From Marchantia polymorpha subsp. ruderalis (taxonomy: Eukaryota > Streptophyta > Marchantiopsida > Marchantiales > Marchantiaceae), in the NCBI GenBank assembly GCA_037833965.1, contig AP031352.1:30692501-30756500 (forward strand): a stretch of DNA of 64,000 nucleotides, in the 5' to 3' direction. The position numbers and the translations under genes are program-made. The notes under the pieces are model-generated. The model ran no database searches and was not told the DNA's origin. It saw only the letters and a program-made list of their open reading frames with translations. Below, piece by piece: positions 20,589 through 32,823 of this stretch (positions are counted from its first letter, which is position 1; every line of letters starts with the position of its first letter).

Positions 20589-22542
20589 TCTCTTCGTGAC
20601 ACAGACTTAGGATGTCGGAATAAAACATATGTGGAATATTAAATTTAAAGGAATGAAGGGTTTCTTATAGTTTATATCAACTATTAATTTGACATATGGA
20701 TTTACAATGGGAATTTCACACCAAACTTGTTTCGTTGCTTGTGTGATATTATTGCTTATGCAACTTTTGATACTTTCCCCAAAAGTTACTTTTGACTACT
20801 TTTCCTGTGATCGAGTCTTCCGTTCCAATTTAATAGTTTCTACAATTAACTAATTATTTTGGTAACATCTAGAATTCAAAGTAAATATTATTTTTCAAAA
20901 GATGTTTTAAATAAAAATTTTTATGAGTATAATGATTTTAGTGTATATACACCCAACACACACCCCTGCACTGCAGGGGTGCACAGCGTGCTACACCCAA
21001 GTAACTGCGCAGGTATTTGGGTGTATAGCGTGGCATTTATTGGGTGCGGATGTGTGTGTAGGAAATATATACACTAAAATCAATATCAACTTTTTTTTAT
21101 ATAATAAATCAACATAGTAACCATGGTTAGGTAAGAGATTCTAAATATAGTTTATAGTTTCACAACTATATCATATGTTTACATTAATTAAAATATGAAG
21201 ACTCGAAATTATCCATTCAAGCGCATGTAGCAACTAGCATTTATATATCCAGTCCACGGACAAAGTAGGAATAAGACTGTTCAGGATCACACCTAGTATC
21301 AACCAAGATAATCATCTAAATTCTTTAAAGAATTTGTCTTGAAATTTCGACTGTAAGTTTGAATTGTATGTACATATGACAATCCATCATCATAATCTTT
21401 CACCCAAAATTATCCAGAAGGTATCCAAGACCGTTACAACTAGGGTTTGAATGTATGGACCTTGTCAAACATTCTGAATTGGAAGGTTGGAACTTGATTA
21501 TCTCCTTGTCGTTTATAAAATACCTAACTGCTGTCAAAATTACTCATCCAACAGAATTGCCCAGAAATGCGACCAGGAGTATTGAAATGTACTATTTTTA
21601 TCAAAATTTCTCGGTGGAGGGTGAATTCAGTTTAGAATGAATTTTTAGCGGCTAGTTGTTACATCCTACTACAAGCACATTGCACTGATGTCCGTGCTGA
21701 TTCATGCCTATTATACCATCATGTCTCTCCTCCAACGAGATTTTTCTCCACACTCTGTAGGAGATTTATCAGCATTTAGAACTGAAACGGTGCTATTACA
21801 GGACGATGACCGACCCACTGTACACTTCTGTTGTAATTATCCTCTATCAAATCTTCAGCAATTTTAGCGTCGAAACGAGATATTACAGGACAGTCAGACC
21901 AGTACATGATCCGCTTGACACTCATGCAGTGAGTTTTCAAGGCACCAAAAACATGAAGACATACAAAAAATCCAAAGCTGCAAATCTGCGAAGAGCATGG
22001 TTTCATCGTTACTAAATTTACTGAGACTCGGAGAAAGAACTATACAGCAAGTAGACTCGAAGAGCCACACTCCACAACTTGTGCTACTTGACACTCTATG
22101 CTCAGATTCTCTCAGTCTACAATACATCCTCGTTAAGGAGGATTATTTTTCAGAGCACGACATTGAACTATTTTCCTTTTAGGGACAGTGTTCTACTGCT
22201 TGGCTACTGAACAAGAGCACGGCGTGTTCAGATGAATGGAAGTACCTAATGAGCAGTCCGGCAGCACGAGGCAACCAGGAAAGCCACCATCAACCGGCAC
22301 CCCATCGCTCACCAAGCACAGGTAACAAAACAACCAGTCCAAACTGCAACTCCAACCAGCTGGAACGTGCATTCTGCTGTGGTATAAGCCAGCAGGAAAT
22401 CACTCCGACTGCACTAGTTCGAGGGATCGATTTTCACGCAATTAAGCGAATTTCAAATCCTATTGTACCGATCCATGGAGCTGTTAGTGCCTCTTGTATA
22501 AACATTATATGCGAACTATGTACGCGTAGAGTGATCTTCCTT
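20589..22542. other. Intergenic with foldback element
   Basis: AT-rich DNA between B1 and permease copy 2. It includes the foldback repeat at 20934-21081. Small frames at 21455-21640 and 21806-22015 have no recognisable content. Confidence 0.5.
20934..21081. mobile_element. Foldback, MITE-like element
   Basis: 148 bp. Terminal inverted repeats of 16 bp, GATTTTAGTGTATATA at 20934-20949 and its complement at 21066-21081, continue imperfectly inward (ACACCC..GGGTG). An inner near-palindrome CACCCCTGCA/TGCAGGGGTG is at 20961-20981. AAT flanks both sides (20931-20933, 21082-21084), a possible 3-bp target duplication. No coding capacity; superfamily not assigned. Confidence 0.6.
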
Positions 22543-23472
22543 TCATACTGGGGCTGTATAAGCTTGAGAAGACGCTGCCACGGCGGCATCGCGCTTGGCA
22601 TCTCTGTTCCATTTCACTCTCAGGACAATCAACGAGACCAGCACGAAGGCCCAGTACATGAAGTACGAAGTCAGAGTTCCCACTGTCGCCTCGTCTCGCC
22701 ATCCCACCACAGCGTTCAGCAGCTTCCAGATGCCATTTCCTTTGTGATGGCAGCAGTGCAGCTTCCACACCATCTTCTCGTTCTCCGTGTACTCCTCGAA
22801 CTCGTGCACGGCCCCTGCGAACAGACCGGCCGCGATCACCAGCAGCAACGCCGTCGAAGCTCCGAGGAACCACTTGAACGCCACATGGTTGCCTCCCTTG
22901 TACAGCGCGAACCCGATGGCGATCCCGCACAATGCTCCGGTGATGGCTGCCAGAGGGTACGCTGTGCCCGAGCCTTCCAGCCCGATACCTCCCAGGAAGA
23001 TCACGGCCTCCACGCCCTCGCGCAGGACGATGGTGAACGGGATCAGGAAGAGGGCGTACTTGCTCCTGGTGCTCTGCATAGTGCCGTACTTCTCCACGCT
23101 GTCCACCGTGACCTTGGTCAGCTTCTTCTCCCATTTCGCCCTCCATGTGTCCACTCTGATCATGGAGAAGGCCATGAGTGTGATGAGCACCACCGCGATC
23201 AGGCTCAGAATTCCCTCCCACAGAGCCTCCGTGTTGTCCCAGGCATCCTTGGCCACAGTGTAGTACAGGGACAGGAAGATGGCGGCGGCCACCAGAGACA
23301 GCACCACCCCGAGGACTACTCCACCCCAAACTTGCTTCTGCAGGCTCCTGAGCATGGTCCTCTCCGGTACGACCTTCTTCAGGAGAGACAGCATCACAGA
23401 CAAGATGATCGACGCCTCCAGCGTCTCACGGAAGAGGATGAAGAACGCAGGCACGCTGAATACTTCCACCAT
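22543..23472 (-). CDS. FTR1-family high-affinity iron permease, copy 2
   Basis: 309 aa, single exon, start context AAGATGG. Iron permease of the FTR1 family with RETLE at 15-19 and REGVE at 151-155, seven hydrophobic segments and the HCCHHKGNGIWKLLNAVVGW loop. It is nearly identical to copy 1 through residues 1-275, including many silent positions, but the C-terminal tails differ (this one ends in QAYTAPV). The long opposite-strand frame over it (22249-23481) is a shadow of its GC-rich codon use. Same strand as the other two permeases. Confidence 0.92.
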   Translation of the reverse strand: MVEVFSVPAFFILFRETLEASIILSVMLSLLKKVVPERTMLRSLQKQVWGGVVLGVVLSLVAAAIFLSLYYTVAKDAWDNTEALWEGILSLIAVVLITLMAFSMIRVDTWRAKWEKKLTKVTVDSVEKYGTMQSTRSKYALFLIPFTIVLREGVEAVIFLGGIGLEGSGTAYPLAAITGALCGIAIGFALYKGGNHVAFKWFLGASTALLLVIAAGLFAGAVHEFEEYTENEKMVWKLHCCHHKGNGIWKLLNAVVGWRDEATVGTLTSYFMYWAFVLVSLIVLRVKWNRDAKRDAAVAASSQAYTAPV

Positions 23473-26400
23473 CTTGGCTGACTGCGGTGTCGACTGATTG
23501 ACAAAGCGGCTGCGGCTGCAGGAGTCAGGCCAGGAAGTGGCTGCGGGAGAGCTCAGAGCATCGCTGAGATGTGGGCGAGATGTTCAGGCAGCTCAGAGCA
23601 TCGGAACTGAGAAGGGGCTGTCGAGGTAGCACCGAAAGTACATCAAAGGACGAGAGAGTACATATGTGCGGGTAGCACCGAGAGTACGATGCAGGACGAG
23701 ATACTACTCGAGATGCGTTCCACTTATACTCTTGCCCATCTCGTGATAGAGCGAAATCGGAAGCTCGGCACGACCACGTAAGCTCACGTAGGAAGCAAAC
23801 AAACAAACGTCAAGAGTATGTCGGCCCCAAGCAGAATGAGCCCGGCACACTCCCGGCACGCTCACTGCATGCTGTCATGGCAGATCTACCGGGCTCCATT
23901 GGAGAAATCTCGCCTCCAAATTCTAGCGAAAAATAGTCTGCCTTGCTCGCGAGACGGACCGATTGGTCCCTTCGTTGATCTCTCCGGCGAATGAGGTCCA
24001 GGTCAATCCTCGGAGACAAAAGGTTCGACAACTTGGTGTTGACTTGTGAAAAGATTCACTTTCTTCAGTCCAGAGAGACACTCGAAAGAATCTGGAATTC
24101 CTTGTTTTGTGCTCCGTTGTCTCCATCCATGCCCTGTCCGGATACTGTCTGCCCAGGAAATACCTGCTCGATTGTAGGGCTGCACCGCCTTGGATGGTGT
24201 CGGTCCGGTCAGTGCCTGTGGTCTGAGGCAGCCATCTTCAGGACAAGGTTGTATCCCACACGTGGTTCGAGCTGCAATTTTGCAAACACATACAGCAACA
24301 GTTTGAGCTGCGGTCGAGTCGGCCAGCCCCGTGCTGGACATGTGCCGACCATGATCGGTGTGAAGTGTCAGCGGAATCCGAGTTGCGCTTGTGCTCACGA
24401 GGGCTTCCACCGTTTCAGTCCAGGCTTAGGGAGGAATGAATGAAATCTTCGGAAGGAGTTATCACGATTATGACCGCGATGGTGTTCATTTGTCAGTCTT
24501 CGTCGACATGCATCTGCGAGGATATATGGAAATATTGATTCCCAGAACCATAGCTCGAAATATCTTATCCGGGATCGTTGTCTCTCGTTTCCTCAACTGT
24601 CGCTCGTTTTTCTCTTCATAATCTGCACCCCGTGGTGAGTTACTCACCTCTGGCCCCTGCGTGTTACATCGTTCGCCGTGAGCCTGTTGACTTCAGAATG
24701 TTGTAGGGCCGAGAAATTCCCATCTCACCTCGTGACGAAAATGTGTTTCTATGACGTACGGGCATCTGGCACGGATATGTTGATCCTTTTCAGAACGGAT
24801 CTTTACCAGGTGGCGACTCTGTGTCTTTGAGAGAAGTTGGGATCCGAAAATCAGATTCTCGAGGTCGAATCATTCCAGTTTACACCAGAGATGCGATGCA
24901 AGACTGAAAAGTAATTTTCTTCTCGTCTGAGGAGAGCAGCTTTTGAGGAGATCCGACAAATTAGCTTTGCAGATCAGTCTCCAGGCTGACGGGCACTTCT
25001 CCTCCAAGGCTCTTCCGCGAGATCCGAAGTCAGTTAAGACTCCTCATCGCTCGAAGCTGCCGTTCAGGTGTAAAGGCAATGCCAGAGGGGTGCGAGGAAC
25101 TAACTTAGTTCCTCGGAGTGATCTTGCCTTCGATTGTCCATTCTGAACGGATTACGATGACGACTGCATTCTTCCTATTCGTGTTTTCAAGTCGGAACAG
25201 TCACGTCACTCCGTCTTTTCTCACGTATTTTCAATCCGGAATAATATATCCTTACAGGAGGATCTCAGGGATCCAAGAACTTGATAAGTGAGGCAAGCAC
25301 CACCGATTGAAGTCGGGATCGGTGATTCCATTCTGACCCGCTTTGTTCCATGCAGGGAAAACACATATGGCTGCGATCGTTTTAGATCACAACCTTGAGT
25401 CCCCGGAAGACATGATGACGAACCACAAGCCACGGTTTTATCTGATACACGGAATTGACTTGAATTGAATTGTACCGAAGACAACGGAAGAAGCTCCAGA
25501 TGCCGTGGGTGAGTAGTCCCACAAATGGTGGAGCGACAATATTCTCTTTCTCTTACCCATCCCTCCCTCCGTGACTCTCCCCGTTGTATGCTGCCAATCC
25601 GCGCTTACATGCGAAGCGCATCCAACTCTAGTTTTTGTCGCTGTACAGTTTTGGAACAATGTTCGTGGAATCATCGCCATTGCAGAATCAAAGTTGCGGC
25701 AATATGTGAACGATAGAAAGTGATCGATTGTCGCATCGAATAGCCGGAAGAATATGCGTCGTAGAGTGGTTTCAGAATGAGAGAGCCCCCTTTCAATGCA
25801 ATTTTTAGTTTGAAAGAGAGTTGTTTCCTTCCTGCTTTGACATCAAGCGAGAATAAGCATGGTAACGCTCTGGCGACTCAGATTAGGATCAAGTGTGAAT
25901 TGCAGTACTTACTCGATCGAAATTTAACCTCGTGTGTTCGAATGAGGATGATGCACGTCGCTGTGCTGATCAACATTGATTGCATGATTCTCATCTGACT
26001 ACAGTAACTAGACTCTGAAATTGATTCTCGCGAAAGGACAAAACCAGAATGGCTGCCATAGCGGGAGGAAGGATGGAGGGGAGCGGGCAAGCCCCAACTT
26101 GGCAGCGTAGATTTTGTGACAGGGGCTTTTCTTCGTTGCGGCCAGCCCAATTCGTTCCATGTCATTAAATGATAAATCGATCAATACCGTCAAAAGCTAA
26201 AAGGCACAATATAAGAAAATACCCTAAACATCAATCCCTAGCACTAGAACCAAGAAAAAAAACCACAAACAAAACAAAAGACAAGACACTAAATATCAAT
26301 ACCGAAATCATGCCAAGAGCACTGGAATTAAACTTTACGTGAAGTTCTGTAAAATTGGAGCTACTAGTTATCCTTCATTTAGTGCTGATTAGCCTTCACT

Positions 26401-26720
26401 TACTCCAATATCTTCTCCCGTTGGTAGATGCAAGGTTATAGGTGACTAGATGAATAGCAATAATGGTAGGGTGTAGTGTATTAGATCATGATGAGGGCTA
26501 ATTAGACCTAAGTGAATGATAATTAGTTCAATTTTTTGGACGGAGATCTATAATACTATATAATACAATTTAATACCAAATCTATTATACAAAGCTCAAA
26601 GGAAAATCTTAATCAAAAATTTTACTGTGGTAAAATTTTTGATTAAGATTATCACCTTCTCTCTCTACACCTTAAAGCTTTTGATATCCTGATCATGCAT
26701 GTCATCAATGCCGTAAGATA
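23473..26720. other. Upstream region of permease 2 and intergenic DNA
   Basis: A possible TATA box (TATAAG on minus) is at 23723-23728, 251 bp above the permease start. The 23.9-25.7 kb part has balanced composition and several overlapping ORFs of 60-150 codons on both strands, none recognisable. A 21-bp perfect inverted repeat lies at 26605-26650 next to the copia element. Confidence 0.45.
26605..26650. repeat. Perfect 21-bp inverted repeat
   Basis: Arms 26605-26625 and 26630-26650 match perfectly around a TGTG loop. AT-rich. It lies 70 bp outside the copia LTR and may be a small foldback element or an RNA hairpin. Confidence 0.7.
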
Positions 26721-27001
26721 TGTAAACATTAAAACTCAGAACTCATCATTCAATCACATCGACACCAGAGTATAACATGTACACCAGAGACACGAAATTA
26801 TAACGTGGTTCACCCTCAAGAGCTACGTCCACGGGGAGAAGAGCACTAGAGAGTTTACTGTTTGAAGTGATACTCTTACTCTCACCCTCGGGGTATATAT
26901 ACCCAAGGTAATCAACCACTCTAAGCTATAAATAGCTACATATGTGGTTAACCTTGGTTAACTAACCTCAGTTAACTCCTTAATTAGAGTTAACATCAAC
27001 A
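26721..27001 (-). repeat. Copia 3' LTR
   Basis: 281 bp, TGTTGATGTT at its 5' end and GTTTACA at its 3' end in element orientation. Holds a TATATATA box at 26894-26901 and matches the other LTR apart from scattered changes and a short indel. Confidence 0.93.
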
Positions 27002-27446
27002 ATCTCCCCCTTAACTCGCGTTAAGGAGTCTCACTAACCTCTCTAACCTATATTATTACTGAACAAAAAAATCTACACAGAATCCTGACTGAATGTCCCT
27101 CTTTAAACGAGAGTTAACTGGAACTAAGCCGTAGCCATGACAGGATAGAGTAATAATATATAGAGGTAACTCAACAATCTCACCTTAACTCATGCCAAGG
27201 AATTTTTTTAGTCACCTCTCTAACCTATATTATTACCCTCATACCAAGATAGAGTAATAATATACAGAGGTAACTCAACAATCTCACCCTAACTCATGTC
27301 AAGGAATTTTAGTCAACTTTCTAATCTGTATTATTACTCTGCGGAAAGTTCTAGACGGAAACCTATCACAAGGTCCCTCTTTAAACGAGAGTTAACTTAA
27401 CATAAGCCGTAGCCATAAGAGTATAGAGTAACAATATACGGAGGTA
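26996..27446 (-). repeat. Triplicated polypurine-tract region
   Basis: Three tandem units start at 26996, 27171 and 27275, each opening (plus strand) TCAACAATCTC.CC and including TAACCTATATTATTAC-type text and an ATAGAGTAATAATATA motif. Only the unit against the LTR has the uninterrupted purine tract AAGGGGGAGA (27002-27012, minus), the likely plus-strand primer; the others have an A-to-T type interruption of it. Confidence 0.7.
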
Positions 27447-27447
27447 A

Positions 27448-27975
27448 CTAAGTACCATATCTCTCGTGATACCTATGCACAACTTGCATAGTAGCACAAT
27501 GTCGTCTGAAACTCTCCAAAGGAATAACTTTGGTCAACGCATCAGCTGGATTGAGTTTACCGTCAATCTTGACTAGCTCAATTGTTTTATCAGACACCGC
27601 TTGTCTAATAAAGTGATACCTGATGTCAATGTGCTTCACTCTGCTATCCATGATTTGGTTCGCAGCCAAATGTAAAGCACTTTGGCTATCACAATGAAGA
27701 TTGACCACGCCTTGTGTTAGTTCCATCTCCATGATAAGCTTATCTAACCAAATAGCTTCCTTTGCTGCTTCTGCTGCTGCCACGTACTCAGCTTCTGTTG
27801 TTGACTGAGCTACGCACTTCTGCAAAGTAGATCTCCAACTAATGCTTCCGTCACCAAGTGTAAACACATATCCGGTTGTAGATCTCATCTTGTTTAAATC
27901 TTGTCCATAGTCAGTATCAACGTAGCCAAACACGGACTTGGCATTGTCTAATAAACCATCAAAAATAAGCCATAA
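27448..27975 (-). pseudogene. Copia RNase H domain (frameshifted from RT)
   Basis: In frame 27448-28008. Contains GYVDTDYGQD, STTEAEYVA, CDSQSALHLA and HIDIRYHFIRQ, the usual copia RNase H signature with Asp, Glu and Asp present. The frame differs from that of the reverse transcriptase; the switch lies near 27960-27980, after WILRYLKNTVYYGL. Confidence 0.9.
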
Positions 27976-29456
27976 TACACAGTATTCTTCAGATATCTCA
28001 AAATCCATTTCACTGCTTCCCAGTGAAATTTTCCTGGATTCGACATGTACCTGCTCACCTTGCCCACTGCTAGAGCAATATCAGGCCTAGTGCACACCAT
28101 TAAATACATGAGACTACATATAGCTTGTTCATAGGCAACACATGACATTCTTCTCTTTTCCACAGCATCTGTAGGACATTGAGCTGCGGAGAGTTTAAAA
28201 TGTGCCGGCATAGGAGTCCATAGTCCTTTCGAATCGGCCATGTTGAACCTGTCAAGTATACGGCGAACATACTTGCCCTGACTCAGCCATAGCTTCTTCT
28301 GTTCAAAATCTCTATGAATATCCATGCCTAGTATCCTTCTTGACTCCTCCATAGCCTTCATCTTAAATGCAGACTTCAGTTGGCTCTTGCATTCATCGAC
28401 ATCAGATTGGTTTTTTGCCAAGATAAGCATGTCGTCAACGTAGAGTACTAAAATGATGAGATTGAAAGTCTCATCATCCACCTTCTTCATATAAACACAA
28501 GGATCATACACACTTCGTAGAAAACCTTGTGCCTTCATAAACTCATCAAAACGTGTATTCCACTGCCTAAGAGCTTGCTTCAGTCCATACAATGATTTCA
28601 ATAATCTACAAACCCACCTCTCTTGGCCTTTAACCTCAAAGCCAATTGGTTGTCTCATGTAGATCTCCTCTTCTAAATATCCATAAAGAAAAGCTGTAAC
28701 CACATCCATTTGATCCATAACAAGACTGAATGTTGCGGCCAATGCACATACCTGACGAATTGTTGCATATTTTGCTATAGGCGAAAAAACTTTGTTATAA
28801 TCCACACCCTTTTCCTGTGTGAAACCTCTAGCCACCAATCTAGCTTTGAAGATTATTGCCTAATCTCCTGCTGGATTGTCTTTCAGCTTGTACACCCATT
28901 TGGAGTCAATCACTGTCTGATTTTTAGGAAGCTCAACCAACTCCCAAGTCTTGTTGTCAATCAATGACTGCATCTCCCGTTCCATAGCAGCATTCCATTC
29001 AAGCTTGTTGACCGAAGCTTGAGCTTCTTTGTATGAAGAGGGTTCACCTTCTTCCAAGATCAACGCCATACCATCCTCATCTTCAAGGTCACGATCTTTG
29101 AGAATGGATGAGTTGGCCCATACACCAAATCTCTCAAGCGCTCTACTAGATCGTAATGACCTCCTAGTAGACGTTTCCGTTTGATATCTCTCGTCTGGTA
29201 TTGTTGCAATAGGCTCACCAACAATAACCTGCTCTTGTAGTTCTTGTTCCTCAAGAACTTGCTCCACATGTATCGGTGCTTCTTCATGTGACATATCATT
29301 AGTGATAGAATGATCAAACTCCCCCACAACAGTATCCGAGAGTAAAGATTTCCCCTTGTTAGCCTCCACATTCTCCCCCTCTTTCAATAAGCCATGCTCA
29401 TTGAAAGAAACATCTCTACTAACAACCACCTTCTTGGCAACTAGATCCCCTAGCCT
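27960..29456 (-). pseudogene. Copia reverse transcriptase with linker
   Basis: The catalytic YVDDML is present (in LVLYVDDMLIL), as are MDVVTAFLYG and SLYGLKQA. An in-frame TAG at 28860-28862 separates WVYKLKDNPAGD from KARLVARGF, which are contiguous in intact copia proteins. The upstream linker (to 29456) begins after another in-frame stop at 29457-29459. Not a functional gene. Confidence 0.9.
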
Positions 29457-29459
29457 TTA

Positions 29460-30769
29460 TCCTTTCACGCCGCTTGCATATCCAAGAAAACGACATTTCT
29501 TGGATGTAGGATCTAATTTTGTCCTCTGTTACTTAGGTATAAGAGGATAAGCAGTACAACCAAAAAATTTCAAGCGACTATAATCTGCCATCCGTTTATG
29601 TCTCAATTCAAACGGTGTTGAGAAATTGATTGCACTAGAAGGAAAAAGTTTTACCAAATAAATTGCGGTGTTGACAGCTTCGACCCAAAATTCCCCTGGT
29701 AAACGAGATTCGCTTAGCATACTCCGCACCTTCTCCAACACTGTTCGATTGAGTCGTTTAGAAACAGCATTTTGTTGTGGAGTATAAACCGTCGTGAAAT
29801 GGCGAGTAATCCCCTCCTCTATACAATACCTCTGAAATTCTTCACTAGTATACTTGCCACCATTATCTGATCGCAAGTATTTCACTTTGTGTCCAGTCTG
29901 AGTCTCAACTTGTGTGCGCCAACTTTTGAAGGTTGAAAACACCTCCGACTTGTGGGTAAGAAAATATACCCACACATACCTGGAGTAATCATCTATAAAA
30001 GAGACATAGTACAACTTTCCAAACAGTGAGGCAACACGAGAGGGTCCCCACACATCACTATGTACATACTCCAGTATCTCCTTGGAACTATGAGTTCCAA
30101 CGCCAAAAGTTTTACTATGTTGTTTTTCCATGATGCAATGTTCGCAAAATGACACGTCGACTTTACCAAAATCGGATAATACCTTTCTCTCATCAAGAAG
30201 AGACATGTATCGATCACTCATATGGCCTAATCTGGAATGCCATACATGAGACATTTCAACACAAGATCTGGTAAAGTGAACTTCGCCACAAATAGTGTTG
30301 CCCTCTAACAAGTACAGATTATTATGCTTGTATCCCCGAAGAATAACCTTCTTATCACATGATCTGACATCTAACACGCCCTGCCTAGAACTCCATTCTA
30401 AGCCATGTGAGTCCAACACTCCAAGAGAGATCAAGTTCTTTCTCATGTTAGGTATAAACCTAACATGGTTCAACGTACGGTTGACACTATCAAACATGCG
30501 GATCTTTATAGATCCAACACCCTCAATTCTACAGGATTGGTCGTTCCCCATAAGAACTGAACCGTTTAATACGGAGAAAGTACAAAAGAACTCTCTAATG
30601 TAACAAATGTGATAAGAACAAGCACTGTCCAGAATCCATACATCACCAACAACTTGCGGTGAATTGCAGAGGGCATACCTCTGGCATCATAGGGCATCCG
30701 TGTACAAATCGTTTGCCTCAGTATCAATATGTTCAGCAACGTTGGCCACTGAAGGGCAGGTTGTACTTG
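29460..30769 (-). pseudogene. Copia protease and integrase
   Basis: Protease site WILDSACSYH is upstream of the Met at 30551. Integrase has the HxRLGH..CxxC zinc finger, the first Asp in HSDVWGP and the second in LRSDNGGKY. The third acidic residue is missing: the usual NGVAERMNRT is NAVSKRLNRT here, Lys in place of the catalytic Glu. Stops at 29529-29531 and 29457-29459 interrupt the C-terminal part. Confidence 0.9.
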
Positions 30770-31579
30770 TCATCCGGCAAAATTCATGATGTGGCCTTTC
30801 TTACCACAGCTCCAACAAACAACATTCTTTTTGTCAAATGGTTGAGCCATAAACTGGACTTTCCTTCGATTAGGGGATTTTGATCTTTGCTTCTTCAAGC
30901 CTGGACATCTTGAATCATGAATGTCTTTCGGTTGTGACTGACCTCTTGTCATAATAAGTGTTGTCCCAGAAAGGGGTGGGACGGAAGGAGATAACAAATC
31001 CTGCTCAACTACATCCGTCAGAAGTGCACTTACAACCTCGTTGTAAGTGACTGCTGAGTTCTAACGATAAAGGAGAATCTTTGATAGTGTCTGATAGATA
31101 GATGGCAATGAGTGGAGAAGATGCATTGACTTCTTCGTGTTAGTAAGCTCCTCCCCCATATTCCGAAGATCCACCAATAGATTTCCATAGGCGTGAATGT
31201 GGTCCTGTATACGCGTGCCGGGCTTCATAGTAAACTGTAATAATCGCATGTAAGTGTTCATCACAATCGTTGGATTCTTCTAATGAAACCGTTGCTGAAG
31301 CGCATCAAGCAACTTTGAAATTTCAGAGTACTCCTCAACCTGCTTGAGTATAGTAGGCTCTAGATATGCCAGCACAGTGCAAACTGCCTGGTCCTGAGCA
31401 ACAGCCCATTCAATGTCATTTATGCTAGAAGGTTTTTCTCCCAGGCAGATAGTGAGACCCATGGATCGTAATTTTACTTTTACTTGCTTTTCCCAAAGAA
31501 AATAATCACCGTGGTCATCGAAAGGTATGATGTTATATCCAAAATTTCCACCAACTTGTCGACCTACAGACTGTGCACG
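30770..31579 (-). pseudogene. Copia gag remnant
   Basis: Gag-like text DYFLWEKQVKVKLRSMGL and LLHSLPSIYQTL, then a zinc knuckle CWSCGKKGHIMN whose last Cys is reached only after a frameshift near 30775. In-frame stops are at 31280-31282 and 31061-31063. The frame is closed upstream by a stop at 31580-31582; no initiating Met is visible. Confidence 0.8.
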
Positions 31580-31582
31580 TCA

Positions 31583-32823
31583 AAAATGAGAGACAATAGC
31601 AACTTCCGAGTCAATTTCCTCCTTTTGAGTCATCGTTCAGGTCTTGAAAAGGGTCCAGATGCTCTAGTTGTGTCGGGAGCTTTCCAACAATACCCAATTT
31701 GACTAGTTTCTGATGAAAAATATTTCTGAGAAATATTTATGACGGAATATTCCTGTACCGTTGATCCGACCGTCACTGTTGATATCACCATCACCGTTAC
31801 CGTCGTTCGACCGTTGACTACGTTGCCCCTCCGATCACGTTTGACCTCAGACCACGATTGTAACCATGTTCAGATCAACTACGTCAACTGTAACCACAGT
31901 CGATCTAACTACGTCGACCGTAACCACGGTAAGTCAAATTACGACTTAAACTATGACGTTAACTGCGACTGACCACGTCGGACCTCGACCAAATTCCGTT
32001 CCACCCACGTTGCAGACGACGCTCTGACCTAAACGGGGGTGCTGTTTTCTTCGCTCCTGCCCTCTCGCCTCCTTACCACCCAGCGAGCGGGGTGGTGTTT
32101 GTCTTCACCCGCGCGGGGCGGGGGGCCTTCCTACAAACAGAAAAAAAAACAAAAAAACTGCAGCCTCCTCCCTCCCTGGGGGCTACTCCTCCTTCGGGGG
32201 CGCGGGGGGGGGGGGGGGGTGAACTCTGAACTGAGTTCCGCTGAACTCTGCTCAGCGTAAAAGCCTGGAGTACACTTGATTCCTACACCTCACCACGGTG
32301 GGCAGGGATCTAGGAGCCGCTCTTCCCGGAAGGGTTGTAACCAGTCCGAAAGGTGCTCGCGCGCCGAAGGGGGGTGGCCTAACCTCGGGGAGGCTACAAC
32401 CCTGCCCTAACAGTGGCCTCCCTCCCTAATCGCGTCCCGGGGGGGGAGGGGGGTCCTTAAAAAAACGCCCTTCGCTCACCGCTTTATAACCGCTCGAGGC
32501 TATAAAGATAGAAGGCTTGCGCGGGGAGAGGGTAAGGGAAGGAGTAGTCCTGCCCTCTCCTGCGTAAACCCTGCTGGGGTTAAGGAAGCGGGCCACCTGC
32601 CTGCGCAAACCCTGCCCTACCGCACGGGCGAGGAATAGAAGCGGGGGAGCGGTTCCCTGCCCTACGGCTCGCCTGCACAAACCCTTATGACCGAGCGCGA
32701 CAACCCTACCTATCATGCGAGCTTCTCCTGCCTGCCGCTCACTACCGAATGCTTCAAGCTCAAAGATGCTGCGCGTCTCGTTGCGTGCTCCCGCCCCGCC
32801 TCGCCTCGTCTAGATCGACTCCG
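31583..32823 (-). other. Copia leader, foreign-looking GC-rich block
   Basis: Between gag and nested element B2. The part at 31983-32823 is GC-rich, with a 16-base poly-G run (32204-32219) and TATA-like sites (32482-32511). The segment 31640-31700 has GGAAAGCTC-type text (minus) reminiscent of the hairpin block of the TG...CA family. It may be a further insertion, but I cannot find its ends. Confidence 0.4.

Noticed and set aside
22249..23481. 410-codon plus-strand ORF
   Set aside because: It is the antisense shadow of permease copy 2; GC-rich codon use keeps the opposite strand open. The same is seen over the other two permeases.
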